Origin: Accumulibacter appositus
GTDB lineage: Bacteria > Pseudomonadota > Gammaproteobacteria > Burkholderiales > Rhodocyclaceae
Direction: 5' to 3' (one strand)
Assembly: GCF_035440685.1 (NCBI RefSeq)
Contig: NZ_DAORMW010000004.1
DNA length: 64,000 nucleotides
This document shows, one piece after another, positions 16,585-25,363 of the stretch. Position numbers and translations under genes: made by a program. The notes under the pieces are model-generated. The model had not been told where the DNA came from, did not search any database, and worked only from the letters and a program-made list of their open reading frames with translations. Position 1 is the first letter of the stretch. Every line of letters starts with the position of its first letter.

Positions 16585-17252
16585 GAGCTGGCCATCCCTG
16601 CAAGTGCACGTTCGGCGGCCACCTGCTCTGCCGCCCGGCGCGTACTGCCGCTCCCCTCACTGCAGATACGCAATGCCTCGATGGTGCAGGTAACCGTGAA
16701 ATGCTGCGCATGGGCCTCGCCCTCGGTATTGATCAGCGCGTATTGCGGCAAGGCCAGGCGTCGCCCCTGCAGGTACTCCTGCAGGCGCGTCTTGGCATCC
16801 TTGATCCCCTGCCCTGGCGCCAGTTTGACAATCATGTCCTGGTACAGGCGGAGGATGACTTCGCTGGCCGCGTCGAAGCCTGCATCCAGCCAGACCGCAC
16901 CAAACAGGGCTTCGAGGGCATCGGCCAGGATCGACGGGCGTCGATGCCCGCCACTCTTCTGCTCACCCTCACCAAGCAGAAGATGGTCGCCCAATGAGAG
17001 CGCCAAAGCCTGCCGGTGCAGGCTGTCCTGGCGCACCAGATTGGCCCGCAGCCGCGACAGATCGCCTTCGGGCAGGTTCGGAAAATGCTCGAACAGGCGA
17101 CGCGCAATGGCCGCGTTGAGAACGGCATCGCCGAGGAATTCGAGGCGCTCGTTATGGGGAGAAGAGTAGCTGCGGTGGGTCAGCGCCGTCTGCAGGAGTT
17201 CGCGGTCGCGAAAGGTGTAGCCGAACGCCTTTTCGAGTCTGCGCTCTGTCAT
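16581..17252 (-). CDS. rnc: Ribonuclease III
   Basis: 223 aa, standard length. The endonuclease signature ERLEFLGDAVL (35-45) holds the metal-binding acidic residues. A second acidic site is in ADALEALFGAVWLD, and a dsRNA-binding domain occupies about 155-221 (DAKTRLQEYLQ to ERALAGM). It cuts double-stranded RNA, including pre-rRNA. ATGA overlaps link it to the DUF4845 gene upstream and era downstream. In many species rnc is autoregulated by cleavage of its own leader; no such hairpin was confirmed here. Confidence 0.97.
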   Translation of the reverse strand: MTERRLEKAFGYTFRDRELLQTALTHRSYSSPHNERLEFLGDAVLNAAIARRLFEHFPNLPEGDLSRLRANLVRQDSLHRQALALSLGDHLLLGEGEQKSGGHRRPSILADALEALFGAVWLDAGFDAASEVILRLYQDMIVKLAPGQGIKDAKTRLQEYLQGRRLALPQYALINTEGEAHAQHFTVTCTIEALRICSEGSGSTRRAAEQVAAERALAGMASS

Positions 17253-17620
17253 TGCCCGCTATCGCGCGCCGACGACGAGCCCGAGAATTCGATCAGCAGA
17301 CTGACATTGCCGGCCAGCGGAATACGCCGCTCGTAGGCGAAGGCAACGACCACCTGGTTTTCCTCCTTGAAGACATCCAAATCGGCCGGCCCGAGGGTCT
17401 TGATGTGCTCGACTTCAGCGTACTGGCCAAAAGCGTGGCGAATCTCGGCAACCGTCTTGCCCGACGACTCACTGGCCACCGCCTTGACCGCGTGCCTGAT
17501 CTTGGAATACTCGATAACATCGGGAAGTACCCGGATGACAAGGATTGCCACCAGTCCGATGGCGATGCCCCACAGCAGCAGGGCGGAAAGTGCCAAACCA
17601 CGCTGACGCTTGATAGTCAT
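17249..17620 (-). CDS. DUF4845 family membrane protein
   Basis: 123 aa: a basic N-terminus (MTIKRQRG), one hydrophobic segment at about 9-29 and a small periplasmic part. Proteins of this family are found almost always between lepB and rnc in betaproteobacteria, as here, and their role is not known. The start lies 12 nt after the lepB stop, and the end overlaps rnc by ATGA. A link with signal peptidase or pilin-like processing is only suggested by position. Confidence 0.88.
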   Translation of the reverse strand: MTIKRQRGLALSALLLWGIAIGLVAILVIRVLPDVIEYSKIRHAVKAVASESSGKTVAEIRHAFGQYAEVEHIKTLGPADLDVFKEENQVVVAFAYERRIPLAGNVSLLIEFSGSSSARDSGQ

Positions 17621-17632
17621 AGTGTGAGTTCC

Positions 17633-18421
17633 TTAGCCGAACGAGCCAATGCGCTTGAAATCACTGAAATTCAACCAGATGAAGAAAGCCTTGCCGACAA
17701 TATTCGCTTCGGGAACGAAACCCCAGAAGCGGCTGTCGCGACTGTTGTCGCGGTTGTCTCCCATCACGAAGTACTCACCCGCTGGCACGGTGCAGATCAC
17801 GCCCGCACTATTGTAGGAGCAGTTCTCGCGATTCGGGAACTGCGCGGGATGGGGAATGTAGGCGGGCGCATCACGATCGTTGAGCATTCGATGCCCCTCC
17901 TCGCCCAGCTGCTCGACGAATTGCTCCGAATAGTACAGCCGTTCCGGATGCAGATAGTCCTCTACCTGCTCCACCGCTACCGGGAGACCATTGATCGTCA
18001 GTCGCTTGTTCTGGTAAGCCACTTTGTCGCCGGGAAGGCCGACCACGCGCTTGATGTAGTCGAGCGAGGGATCCTCCGGATAACGAAAGACCATCACGTC
18101 ACCCCGCTGCGGACTGTTAATGTCGATGATCTTCAGGTTGGCAACCGGCAGACGAATTCCGTACGTATATTTGTTGACGAGAATGAAATCACCGACCAGC
18201 AGCGTCGGAATCATCGAGCCGGACGGGATCTTGAATGGCTCGACGATGAACGAGCGCAGCACGAAGACGACCAGAATGACCGGAAAGAAACTTGCCCCAT
18301 ACTCGACCCACCACGGCTCGCTGGCGTCGACCGCCCGGCGCTTGCGAAAAAAGAAGGCATCCGCCGCCCAGACAGCACCGCTGACCAGCAACAGGATCAA
18401 CAGGATCAATGCAAAATTCAC
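17633..18421 (-). CDS. lepB: Signal peptidase I
   Basis: 262 aa from GTG 18421, preceded by AGGGGAG. The open frame extends further upstream but would overlap lepA by about 135 nt; this start lies just after the lepA stop. Two N-terminal hydrophobic segments (about 3-20 and 45-58), catalytic Ser69 in IPSGSM, general-base Lys124 in DYIKRVVGLPGD, and box E GDNRDNSRDSRFWGFVP. It cleaves signal peptides of exported proteins on the periplasmic face. It follows lepA, the standard arrangement. Confidence 0.96.
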   Translation of the reverse strand: MNFALILLILLLVSGAVWAADAFFFRKRRAVDASEPWWVEYGASFFPVILVVFVLRSFIVEPFKIPSGSMIPTLLVGDFILVNKYTYGIRLPVANLKIIDINSPQRGDVMVFRYPEDPSLDYIKRVVGLPGDKVAYQNKRLTINGLPVAVEQVEDYLHPERLYYSEQFVEQLGEEGHRMLNDRDAPAYIPHPAQFPNRENCSYNSAGVICTVPAGEYFVMGDNRDNSRDSRFWGFVPEANIVGKAFFIWLNFSDFKRIGSFG

Positions 18422-18435
18422 TGGTTCACTCCCCT

Positions 18436-20226
18436 CTACTTGCCGACACGCAACACAGCAAGGAAAGCCTCCTGTGGAATCTCGACTGACCCGACCTGTT
18501 TCATGCGCTTCTTGCCTGCCTTCTGCTTCTCGAGCAGTTTCCTCTTGCGCGAGATATCGCCGCCATAACACTTGGCGGTGACATCCTTGCGCATCGCCTT
18601 GACGTTCTCACGGGCAATGATGTTGGCGCCGATGGTGGCCTGAATGGCGACATCGTACATCTGCCGCGGGATCAGCTCACGCATCTTGGCCGCCAGTTCA
18701 CGCCCGCGATAGATGGCGTTGCTGCGATGCAGAATCACCGACAGGGCGTCGACTTTTTCACCGTTGATCAGAATGTCGAGCTTGACCACGTCGGCCGCAC
18801 GATACTCTTTGAACTCGTAGTCGAGCGAAGCGTAGCCACGCGAAACCGACTTCAGGCGGTCGAAGAAATCCATCACCACTTCGGCCATCGGCATCTCGTA
18901 AACCAGTTGCACCTGACGACCGTGATAGGTCATGTCGACCTGGTTGCCGCGTTTCTGGTTGCACAGCGTAATGACATTGCCCAGGTAGTCCTGCGGCACG
19001 AAGACGGTAATGGTGATGATCGGTTCGCGGACTTCCTCGGTCTTCGACAGATCCGGCAGCTTGGCCGGGTTCTCCACCTGAACGACGCCGCCGTCACGCA
19101 GCAGTACTTCATAGACGACCGTTGGTGCCGTGGTGATCAGGTCCTGGTCGAACTCGCGCTCAAGACGTTCCTGGACGATCTCCATGTGCAGCAGGCCGAG
19201 AAAGCCACAACGAAAACCAAAGCCGAGCGCCTGCGAGACCTCGGGTTCGTAATGCAGCGAGGCATCGTTGAGCGTCAGCTTCTCGAGGGCGTCGCGTAGC
19301 GAGTCGTACTGATTGGACTCGACCGGATAGAGGCCGGCGAAGACCTGCGACTTGATTTCCTTGAATCCCGGAAAGGCCTTGGCCGTCGGCCGATCAAACA
19401 GGGTCACCGTATCGCCGACCTTGGCGGCCTGCAGTTCCTTGATCCCGGAGATGATGTAACCGACCTCGCCAGCGCGCAGAGCGTCACGCGGCACCGCTTT
19501 CGGGGTAAACACGCCGACCTGGTCGCAGAGGTGCGTCGAGCCGGTGGCCATCAGATGAATCTTTTCCTTCGCTCGCAGCGTACCGTCGAAGACGCGCACC
19601 AGCATCACCACGCCAACGTAGTTATCGAACCAGGCGTCGATCAGCAGAGCCTTGAGGGGCGCTTCCGGATCACCCTTGGGTGCGGGAATGCGCTCGATGA
19701 TCGCTTCCAGGACGTCCTCGACACCGAGACCGGTCTTCGCCGAGGTCAACACCGCCTCGCTGGCGTCGATGCCGATCACATCCTCGATTTCCTGGCGCGC
19801 CTTGTCCGGCATCGCCGACGGCAGATCGACCTTGTTCAGCACCGGCATGACATCGACACCCAGCTCGATGGCTGTATAGCAATTGGCGACGGTCTGCGCT
19901 TCGACGCCTTGTGAGGCATCGACGACCAGCAAGGCCCCTTCACAGGCAGAAAGCGAGCGCGACACCTCATAGGAGAAGTCAACGTGCCCTGGCGTATCGA
20001 TCAGATTCAGATTGTAGATCTCACCACTGCGCGCCCGGTACTGCAGTGCTGCCGTCTGCGCCTTGATGGTGATCCCGCGCTCGCGCTCGATAGCCATCGA
20101 ATCCAGCACTTGTGCCTCCATCTCGCGATCGGAAAGGCCACCGCAAAGATGAATGATGCGATCGGCGAGCGTCGACTTGCCATGATCGATGTGGGCGATG
20201 ATGGAAAAATTGCGAATGTGTTGCAT
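18436..20226 (-). CDS. lepA: Elongation factor 4 (LepA)
   Basis: 596 aa GTPase that back-translocates or remodels stalled ribosomes. G1 AHIDHGKST (11-19), the switch part RERGITIKAQTA, G3 DTPGHVDF and G4 NKVDLPSA. The C-terminal LepA-specific domain ends with KCYGGDISRKRKLLEKQK and the usual basic stretch. Length and start MQHIRNFSIIAHIDHG are typical. A terminator lies upstream, separating it from the rpoE-grx genes, so lepA probably has its own promoter and heads the operon running to nagZ. Confidence 0.97.
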   Translation of the reverse strand: MQHIRNFSIIAHIDHGKSTLADRIIHLCGGLSDREMEAQVLDSMAIERERGITIKAQTAALQYRARSGEIYNLNLIDTPGHVDFSYEVSRSLSACEGALLVVDASQGVEAQTVANCYTAIELGVDVMPVLNKVDLPSAMPDKARQEIEDVIGIDASEAVLTSAKTGLGVEDVLEAIIERIPAPKGDPEAPLKALLIDAWFDNYVGVVMLVRVFDGTLRAKEKIHLMATGSTHLCDQVGVFTPKAVPRDALRAGEVGYIISGIKELQAAKVGDTVTLFDRPTAKAFPGFKEIKSQVFAGLYPVESNQYDSLRDALEKLTLNDASLHYEPEVSQALGFGFRCGFLGLLHMEIVQERLEREFDQDLITTAPTVVYEVLLRDGGVVQVENPAKLPDLSKTEEVREPIITITVFVPQDYLGNVITLCNQKRGNQVDMTYHGRQVQLVYEMPMAEVVMDFFDRLKSVSRGYASLDYEFKEYRAADVVKLDILINGEKVDALSVILHRSNAIYRGRELAAKMRELIPRQMYDVAIQATIGANIIARENVKAMRKDVTAKCYGGDISRKRKLLEKQKAGKKRMKQVGSVEIPQEAFLAVLRVGK

Positions 20227-20263
20227 GGACCTCGTGTCGGCGCCGTCTCGGCCGCGCCGCCCC

Positions 20264-20292
20264 TGAAAAAAAGGGTGCCGCTGAGCACCCTT
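20264..20292 (-). terminator. Intrinsic terminator between grx-like gene and lepA
   Basis: On the minus strand AAGGGTGC and GCACCCTT form a perfect 8-bp stem with a 6-nt loop (20271-20292), followed by a run of T (plus-strand A7 at about 20264-20270). It ends the rpoE-rseC-mucD-grx transcript ahead of lepA. Confidence 0.85.
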
Positions 20293-20318
20293 GGTCGAAC
20301 TGACTGAAGGCGCGGATT

Positions 20319-20570
20319 CTAGCCGATTTTGCTCAAATAATCACGGACTTTGCCGACGTCGAGGAAGTGGTGGCAGAGCTCGTGCCCCTCGTGCAGAAGC
20401 ACCGGCACCAACTCATCGTAGCGCTTTTCCAGCGCCGCGTCGGCGTCGACATCGAGCACCTCGAGGACGAAACCGCACTCCTTCGCCAGCGCTCCCAGCG
20501 CCTCTTCCATGTCCTGACACAGATGGCAATAGTGCCGCGAAAGCAGCGTCAGCCGCGTTGCCTGCTTCAC
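20319..20570 (-). CDS. Glutaredoxin-like protein (DUF836 type)
   Basis: 83 aa, a single small thioredoxin-fold domain: TLLSRHYCHLCQDME with C15-x2-C18, then VLDVDADAALEKRYDELVPVLL with the cis-Pro at VPV. This family is regularly found between mucD and lepA in betaproteobacteria. GTG start 20570 overlaps the mucD stop by GTGA. It is probably a cytoplasmic thiol-disulfide protein; substrate unknown. Confidence 0.85.
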   Translation of the reverse strand: MKQATRLTLLSRHYCHLCQDMEEALGALAKECGFVLEVLDVDADAALEKRYDELVPVLLHEGHELCHHFLDVGKVRDYLSKIG

Positions 20571-22018
20571 TCGCCATTCCTGTCGGGCAAACCCTTGATG
20601 GTCACAAAAGTCTGCAGCTCGCCGCGACGCACCAGTAGAGTCACGTTGGCCGACTTGTCGAGCGCCAGCAGCAGCTTGTTGAACTGCTCGGCGCTGCTCA
20701 ACTCGGTACTCGTGCCGCGCGAGATAATCGCCAGGAGCACATCGCCGGGCCGCAGTTCGGCGCGTGCCGCATTGCCGCGAACGTCGTCGATCAGCAGGCC
20801 ATGCTTGAGCTTGAGCTCGCGCTTCTGCTCTGCCGTCAGCTCCGACACCACCAGGCCGAGTCGATTGGCGGCTCGCTCGGCCGGCCTGCCACTTCCGGTC
20901 GTGCTGCTGGCCAGTTTCTCCTCGGGGATTTCACCGACCACCACGCTCACTTCGCGGCTTGCTCCCTTGCGCCAAAGCTGCAGCTTGACCTTGCTGCCCG
21001 GCCTGGTCGCCGCAACGATGCGTGGCAGGTCGCTGGAGCTGTTAACCGTCTTGTCGTCAAATTTCAGGATCACATCGCCGGCCTCGACGCCGGCCTTGTC
21101 CGCCGGCCCGCCGCTCTCGACGGCATTCACCACCGCCCCCGTCGCCTTACTCAAGCCGAAGGACTCGGCCAGCTCCTTGCTCACTTCCTGAATGACCACC
21201 CCGATGCGACCGCGGCTGACCTTGCCAGAGGCGCGCAGCTGTGCCTGAACGTCCATCGCCACGTCGATCGGAATAGCAAAGGAAATGCCCATGAAACCGC
21301 CGGACCGACTATAGATCTGGGAATTGATACCCACTACCTCGCCCTGCAGGTTGAACAGCGGGCCGCCTGAATTTCCCGGGTTGACCGCCACGTCGGTCTG
21401 GATAAAGGGGACATAGTTTTCCTGCGGTAGCGAGCGTCCCTTGGCGCTGACGATTCCGGCCGTGACGCTGTTGTCGAAACCGAACGGCGAACCAATGGCC
21501 ACCACCCACTCGCCGACCTTGAGCACATTCGGGTCACCAAAGCGCACCGTTGGCAAAGACGTCGCTTCGATCTTGATCAACGCCACATCGCTTCGCTTGT
21601 CAGCGCCAATGACTCGCGCTTTCAGTTCACGTTTGTCGGTCAGGCGGACGAGGATCTCATCGGCCGCATCAACCACATGCGCATTGGTCAGGATGTAACC
21701 GTCGGCGCTAACAATGAACCCTGAACCGAGAGAACGGCTCTGGAATTCGCGCGGCTCACCCGGCATCCCCGGCACCCCGGGCACGCCCGGTTGGCGGGGA
21801 ATGAAGCGCCGAAAGAACTCGAACATCGGATCGTCTTCATCGAAAGGGAAGGGATGCGCGCCGCGCCCATTGCCGCGCGAGCTCTGGGTGGTACTGATAT
21901 TGACCACCGCCGGCCCCTGCTTTTCCACCAACTCGGTGAAGTCAGGCAAGCCGCGACTCTGCGCTTGCGCGAGCAGCGAAAAAACGGTCAAGCAAAAAGC
22001 GGCAAACAACTGTTTCAT
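20567..22018 (-). CDS. mucD: Periplasmic serine protease, MucD/DegP-like
   Basis: 483 aa. Signal peptide at 1-20 (MKQLFAAFCLTVFSLLAQAQ). Catalytic triad H114 (TNAHVV), D144 (RSDVALIKI) and S217 (NPGNSGGPLF), then two PDZ domains (about 255-350 and 385-480). A Gly/Pro-rich insert precedes the protease core (QPGVPGVPGMPGEP). ATG 22018 is chosen with AGGAGG 11 nt upstream; the GTG at 22030 overlaps that site. It degrades or refolds misfolded envelope proteins. It follows rpoE and an RseC-like gene, consistent with envelope-stress control. DegP and DegQ are alternative names. Confidence 0.93.
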   Translation of the reverse strand: MKQLFAAFCLTVFSLLAQAQSRGLPDFTELVEKQGPAVVNISTTQSSRGNGRGAHPFPFDEDDPMFEFFRRFIPRQPGVPGVPGMPGEPREFQSRSLGSGFIVSADGYILTNAHVVDAADEILVRLTDKRELKARVIGADKRSDVALIKIEATSLPTVRFGDPNVLKVGEWVVAIGSPFGFDNSVTAGIVSAKGRSLPQENYVPFIQTDVAVNPGNSGGPLFNLQGEVVGINSQIYSRSGGFMGISFAIPIDVAMDVQAQLRASGKVSRGRIGVVIQEVSKELAESFGLSKATGAVVNAVESGGPADKAGVEAGDVILKFDDKTVNSSSDLPRIVAATRPGSKVKLQLWRKGASREVSVVVGEIPEEKLASSTTGSGRPAERAANRLGLVVSELTAEQKRELKLKHGLLIDDVRGNAARAELRPGDVLLAIISRGTSTELSSAEQFNKLLLALDKSANVTLLVRRGELQTFVTIKGLPDRNGE

Positions 22019-22105
22019 GGCACCAAACACCTCCTGAGTGTCACTGTATCACCGCCGACCGGAGCGGCAGCAGTGCAGGGAATTTGAGGACGACCGGGCA
22101 GAACG

Positions 22106-22543
22106 TCAAGATGTGATCGACGGTTGGCAACGCGGATCGGAAGCGTCGCGCCGTTGCGCACGCCGCAAGCCCAGCCAACCGACCAGCAAACCGGCCATTG
22201 CGCCGCCGATAGCGCCTGCTTCGCCTGCAGCCGCCGAACCGGCCAGCGCCCCGAGCAACAGCGCCAGCCACGGAAAGGCATAGGCGGCGAACGCACTGCG
22301 GCGAAGCGAGCCCTCGCCAATGCGCACTTGCACGCGCTCACCCACCGAACGCCGCTCCGGGTTGGGCACGCGAAAAGTACGCGGCGTACTGCACAAGAGC
22401 TTGGCCAGGTTGTTGCCGCCGCAACCACCCACTTCCCGGCAGCGACCACAACCACTCTCGTCCATGCGTATCAAGGCATGCTCGCCGTCGACGGCGGCCA
22501 CCGTTCCCCACGCCCCGGTCATTGTCGATGGCTTATCACCCAT
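22106..22543 (-). CDS. rseC: RseC/MucC-like membrane protein
   Basis: 145 aa. N-terminal part with clustered cysteines (ESGCGRCREVGGCGG, then KLLCSTP) followed by two hydrophobic segments (about 82-98 and 104-124) and a basic tail, the RseC (SoxR-reducing) layout. It starts at ATG 22543, 2 nt after the rpoE stop; a GTG 9 nt earlier is possible. RseC proteins have a positive or modulating role in sigma-E activity or in keeping SoxR reduced. In relatives, anti-sigma genes usually lie between rpoE and this gene; here they are absent. Confidence 0.85.
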   Translation of the reverse strand: MGDKPSTMTGAWGTVAAVDGEHALIRMDESGCGRCREVGGCGGNNLAKLLCSTPRTFRVPNPERRSVGERVQVRIGEGSLRRSAFAAYAFPWLALLLGALAGSAAAGEAGAIGGAMAGLLVGWLGLRRAQRRDASDPRCQPSITS

Positions 22544-22545
22544 GG

Positions 22546-23145
22546 CTACCACCTGCGATCGGCAGAAATATCGAGCAAGGGCTTCAATTTTTCAGCGACC
22601 GCCTCGCGCGCACGGAAAATGCGCGAGCGCACCGTCCCAATCGGACAGCTCATGGCTTCGGCAATTTCCTCGTAGCTCAAGCCATCGATCTCGCGCAGGA
22701 CAATCGCGTTGCGCAACTCGTCCGGCAAGCCGTCCATCGCGGCATTGATCGTCTCGCCGATCTGCTTGGACTGCAAGAGACTTTCCGGCGTATTGATGTC
22801 TCGCAACTGGCTGGCGTCCTCGAAGCTCTCTGCGTCCTGAGCATCAAATTCGGTCGATGTCGGTGCGCGCCGCCCCTGGGCAACCAGATAGTTCTTCGCC
22901 GTATTGATGCCAATGCGATAGAGCCAGGTATAAAACGCACTCTCACCCCGAAACGATGGCAGCGCCCTATAAGCCTTTATGAACGCCTCCTGAGCCACAT
23001 CGTCTACTTCAGCCGCGTCACGTACGAAGCGCGACAACAAGCGCGCGAGCTTGCGCTGATATTTTGCGACCAAAAGCTCGAAAGCGTGCTTGTCCCCAGC
23101 CTGTGCGCGTTCGACCAGCAGCTGGTCAACTTCGCGTTCACTCAT
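22546..23145 (-). CDS. rpoE: RNA polymerase sigma factor RpoE/AlgU
   Basis: 199 aa ECF sigma factor for envelope stress. Sigma region 2 at about 20-95 (ELLVAKYQRKLARLLSRFV, DDVAQEAFIKAYRAL, FYTWLYRIGINTAKNYL) and region 4 at about 135-190 (LPDELRNAIVLREIDGLSYE, AEAMSCPIGTVRSRIFRARE). It opens the run rpoE-rseC-mucD-grx. The upstream 160 nt is shared with divergent nadB; TATACT at 23192-23197 (minus strand) is a possible -10 box with no convincing -35. No RseA/MucA gene follows, so its anti-sigma partner is elsewhere or absent. Confidence 0.95.
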   Translation of the reverse strand: MSEREVDQLLVERAQAGDKHAFELLVAKYQRKLARLLSRFVRDAAEVDDVAQEAFIKAYRALPSFRGESAFYTWLYRIGINTAKNYLVAQGRRAPTSTEFDAQDAESFEDASQLRDINTPESLLQSKQIGETINAAMDGLPDELRNAIVLREIDGLSYEEIAEAMSCPIGTVRSRIFRAREAVAEKLKPLLDISADRRW

Positions 23146-23339
23146 GCTCTCTGCTTATCCTGTTGAAGACGATATCGTTATTTGCGCAAAAGTATAGCGC
23201 AAGCCTTCCATTGTCATCGTAACAGTGCGTGAGCAGCGAGCGGCGCTCTGACCGGCCTGAAAATGGCCGCGCGACGCAGCGCTATTGCAGCCCGGTGCAC
23301 ATGCTATAGTTGCAGCCCCTTCCTGGCAGGATCTCCAGC

Positions 23340-24923
23340 GTGCCGCTTTGCTCTGACGTTCTCATCATTGGCAGCGGCCTGGCTGGACAGGCGGCCGCAC
23401 TACGGCTGGCGCAATCGCGCAAGGTCACGCTGATCAGCAAGCGTGCTCTTGAAGATAGCGCATCGAGTTGGGCCCAGGGCGGAATCGCGGCAGTGCTCGA
23501 CAATCGCGACTCGATCGAAGCGCATATCCGAGACACGATTAGCGCCGGCGCGCTGCTCAACGACCCGCGGGCAACGCGCTTCGTGATCGAGAACGGTCGC
23601 CGGGCAGTCGACTGGCTGATTGAACAGGGCGTCCCCTTCACTCGCGATCAGGATGGCTACCATCTGGCCCAGGAGGGCGGTCACAGTGCCCGGCGCGTCA
23701 TCCATGTCGCCGACGCGACCGGCCTAGCCGTTCAGACGACACTGACGCACAAGGTGCGCCAACACCCGAATATCACCATCCTCGAACAGCACATCGCCGT
23801 CGACCTGATTACCGGCGAAAAACTCGGGCTGAAGGAGCGGCGCTGCTACGGTGCCTATGTCCTGGATACCGCCAACGGCGACGTGTTGACACTGGGCGCT
23901 CAACACACGCTGATCGCCACCGGCGGTGCCGGCAAAGTCTATCTCTATACCACCAATCCAGACACCTCCACCGGCGACGGCATCGCCATGGCCTGGCGTG
24001 CCGGCTGCCGGGTTGCCAACATGGAGTTCATCCAGTTTCATCCGACCTGCCTCTACCATCCGCAGGCCAAGTCCTTCCTCATTTCGGAAGCGGTTCGTGG
24101 CGAGGGAGGACGCCTGTTGCTGCCTGACGGCAGGCGCTTCATGCCCAGGCACGACGAGCGCGCGGAACTCGCGCCCCGCGACGTCGTGGCGCGGGCCATC
24201 GATTTTGAGATGAAGAAGCGCGGCCTGGACTGTGTCTACCTCGACATCTCGCACAAACCGGCTGCCTTTCTCGCCGAGCACTTCCCGAACATCATGGCTC
24301 GCTGCCTTGAATTGGGTATCGACATTACCCGCCAGCCGATCCCGGTGGTTCCAGCGGCGCACTATACCTGTGGCGGGGTGCTTACCGACCTGCGCGCGCG
24401 CACCGACGTCGCCGGCCTCTATGTCGCGGGAGAAGCGTCCTGTACCGGCTTGCACGGCGCCAATCGTCTGGCCAGCAACTCGCTGCTCGAATGCCTGGTG
24501 TTTGCCGAAGCGGCGGCCAACGACATTCTCCAACAAGCCGACAGCCAGCTGCCGGAGCTACCGCCCTGGGACGACAGCCGCGTCAGCGATCCCGATGAAG
24601 AAATCGTCATCGCCCACAACTGGTATGAGTTGCGGCGCTTCATGTGGGACTATGTCGGCATCGTGCGCACCACCAAGCGCCTGCAGCGCGCGCAGAACCG
24701 CATTCGCCTGCTGATCCGTGAGATTGACGACTTCTATTCGCTTTTCCGGGTCAGCCACGATTTGATCGAGCTACGCAACCTGGTGGTGACCGCCGACCTG
24801 ATCATTCGCTGCGCACTGCGCCGTCATGAAAGCCGCGGATTGCACTCCAGCCGTAATTATCCCGAGACGCTGGGACGTGCACGCAACACGGTGCTCAGAC
24901 GCCGCCTTCGTACTGATCTCTAG
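23340..24923 (+). CDS. nadB: L-aspartate oxidase
   Basis: 527 aa FAD enzyme oxidising L-aspartate to iminoaspartate, the first step of NAD synthesis with NadA. FAD-binding GSGLAGQAAAL near the N-terminus, SSWAQGGIAAV, HSARRVIHVADATG, the active-site stretch EFIQFHPTCLYHP, and GLYVAGEASCTGLHGANRLA with SNSLLE. A helical C-terminal domain ends with the family stretch ESRGLHSSRNYPE. GTG 23340 (AGGATCTCC upstream) is preferred over a TTG at 23310. Divergent from rpoE; nadB next to rpoE is common in proteobacteria. Confidence 0.96.
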   Translation: MPLCSDVLIIGSGLAGQAAALRLAQSRKVTLISKRALEDSASSWAQGGIAAVLDNRDSIEAHIRDTISAGALLNDPRATRFVIENGRRAVDWLIEQGVPFTRDQDGYHLAQEGGHSARRVIHVADATGLAVQTTLTHKVRQHPNITILEQHIAVDLITGEKLGLKERRCYGAYVLDTANGDVLTLGAQHTLIATGGAGKVYLYTTNPDTSTGDGIAMAWRAGCRVANMEFIQFHPTCLYHPQAKSFLISEAVRGEGGRLLLPDGRRFMPRHDERAELAPRDVVARAIDFEMKKRGLDCVYLDISHKPAAFLAEHFPNIMARCLELGIDITRQPIPVVPAAHYTCGGVLTDLRARTDVAGLYVAGEASCTGLHGANRLASNSLLECLVFAEAAANDILQQADSQLPELPPWDDSRVSDPDEEIVIAHNWYELRRFMWDYVGIVRTTKRLQRAQNRIRLLIREIDDFYSLFRVSHDLIELRNLVVTADLIIRCALRRHESRGLHSSRNYPETLGRARNTVLRRRLRTDL

Positions 24924-25332
24924 AATCTGCCCGCCAACGTAGCCACAGGCGAAGCTCACGAAACTGCTCGCTCGGCATGCTGTCGGGCAACAGCGCAAGC
25001 GTCTGCAGCCGACCCGACTCACCATCACGGACGCGCAAGACCAGCAACTGACTGAAAACGACCGAGTCGGGCTGAACCCGTACGACGGCCTGCTCGCCAT
25101 TGGCAAACTGAAAGCTCAGTTCGCCGCTTGCCGCGAGGCGCAGACCGACGACTCTCGACGGCCGCCGAATCTGCTGCCACAGCGAAAAGGCGAGGGTCAC
25201 CAGCAGCAGACCGCGGAGGCTCAAAGGCCATGGCAAAACGGCGAGGCTGGCCGCAGCCAGGCCATGCAGCACGACCGTCAGGACAAGCAGTACGTGCGAG
25301 CGGCGCAGTGCAATAGCAATCGGAAACTGCAT
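24895..25332 (-). CDS. Small membrane protein, YgfX/CptA-like
   Basis: 145 aa. Two adjacent hydrophobic segments (about 14-31 and 33-50) followed by a beta-rich cytoplasmic part (GELSFQFANGEQAVVRV, SQLLVLRVRDGE) and a C-terminal LRLWLRWR motif, the layout of YgfX proteins. It follows fabF by 31 nt on the same strand. Its 3' end overlaps the convergent nadB 3' end by 29 nt. The function here is uncertain; the family name is from architecture only. Confidence 0.6.
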   Translation of the reverse strand: MQFPIAIALRRSHVLLVLTVVLHGLAAASLAVLPWPLSLRGLLLVTLAFSLWQQIRRPSRVVGLRLAASGELSFQFANGEQAVVRVQPDSVVFSQLLVLRVRDGESGRLQTLALLPDSMPSEQFRELRLWLRWRADSRDQYEGGV

Positions 25333-25363
25333 GCCATGCGCGCGCCCGTTAGGACGGCAGCAA

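Noticed and set aside
15871..17169. 432-aa open frame on the plus strand
   Set aside because: It is antisense to era and rnc, both fully supported.
23285..23310. Promoter TTGCAG / TATAGT for nadB
   Set aside because: The spacing is only 14 nt, too short for a normal sigma-70 promoter, so it was not listed as a feature.
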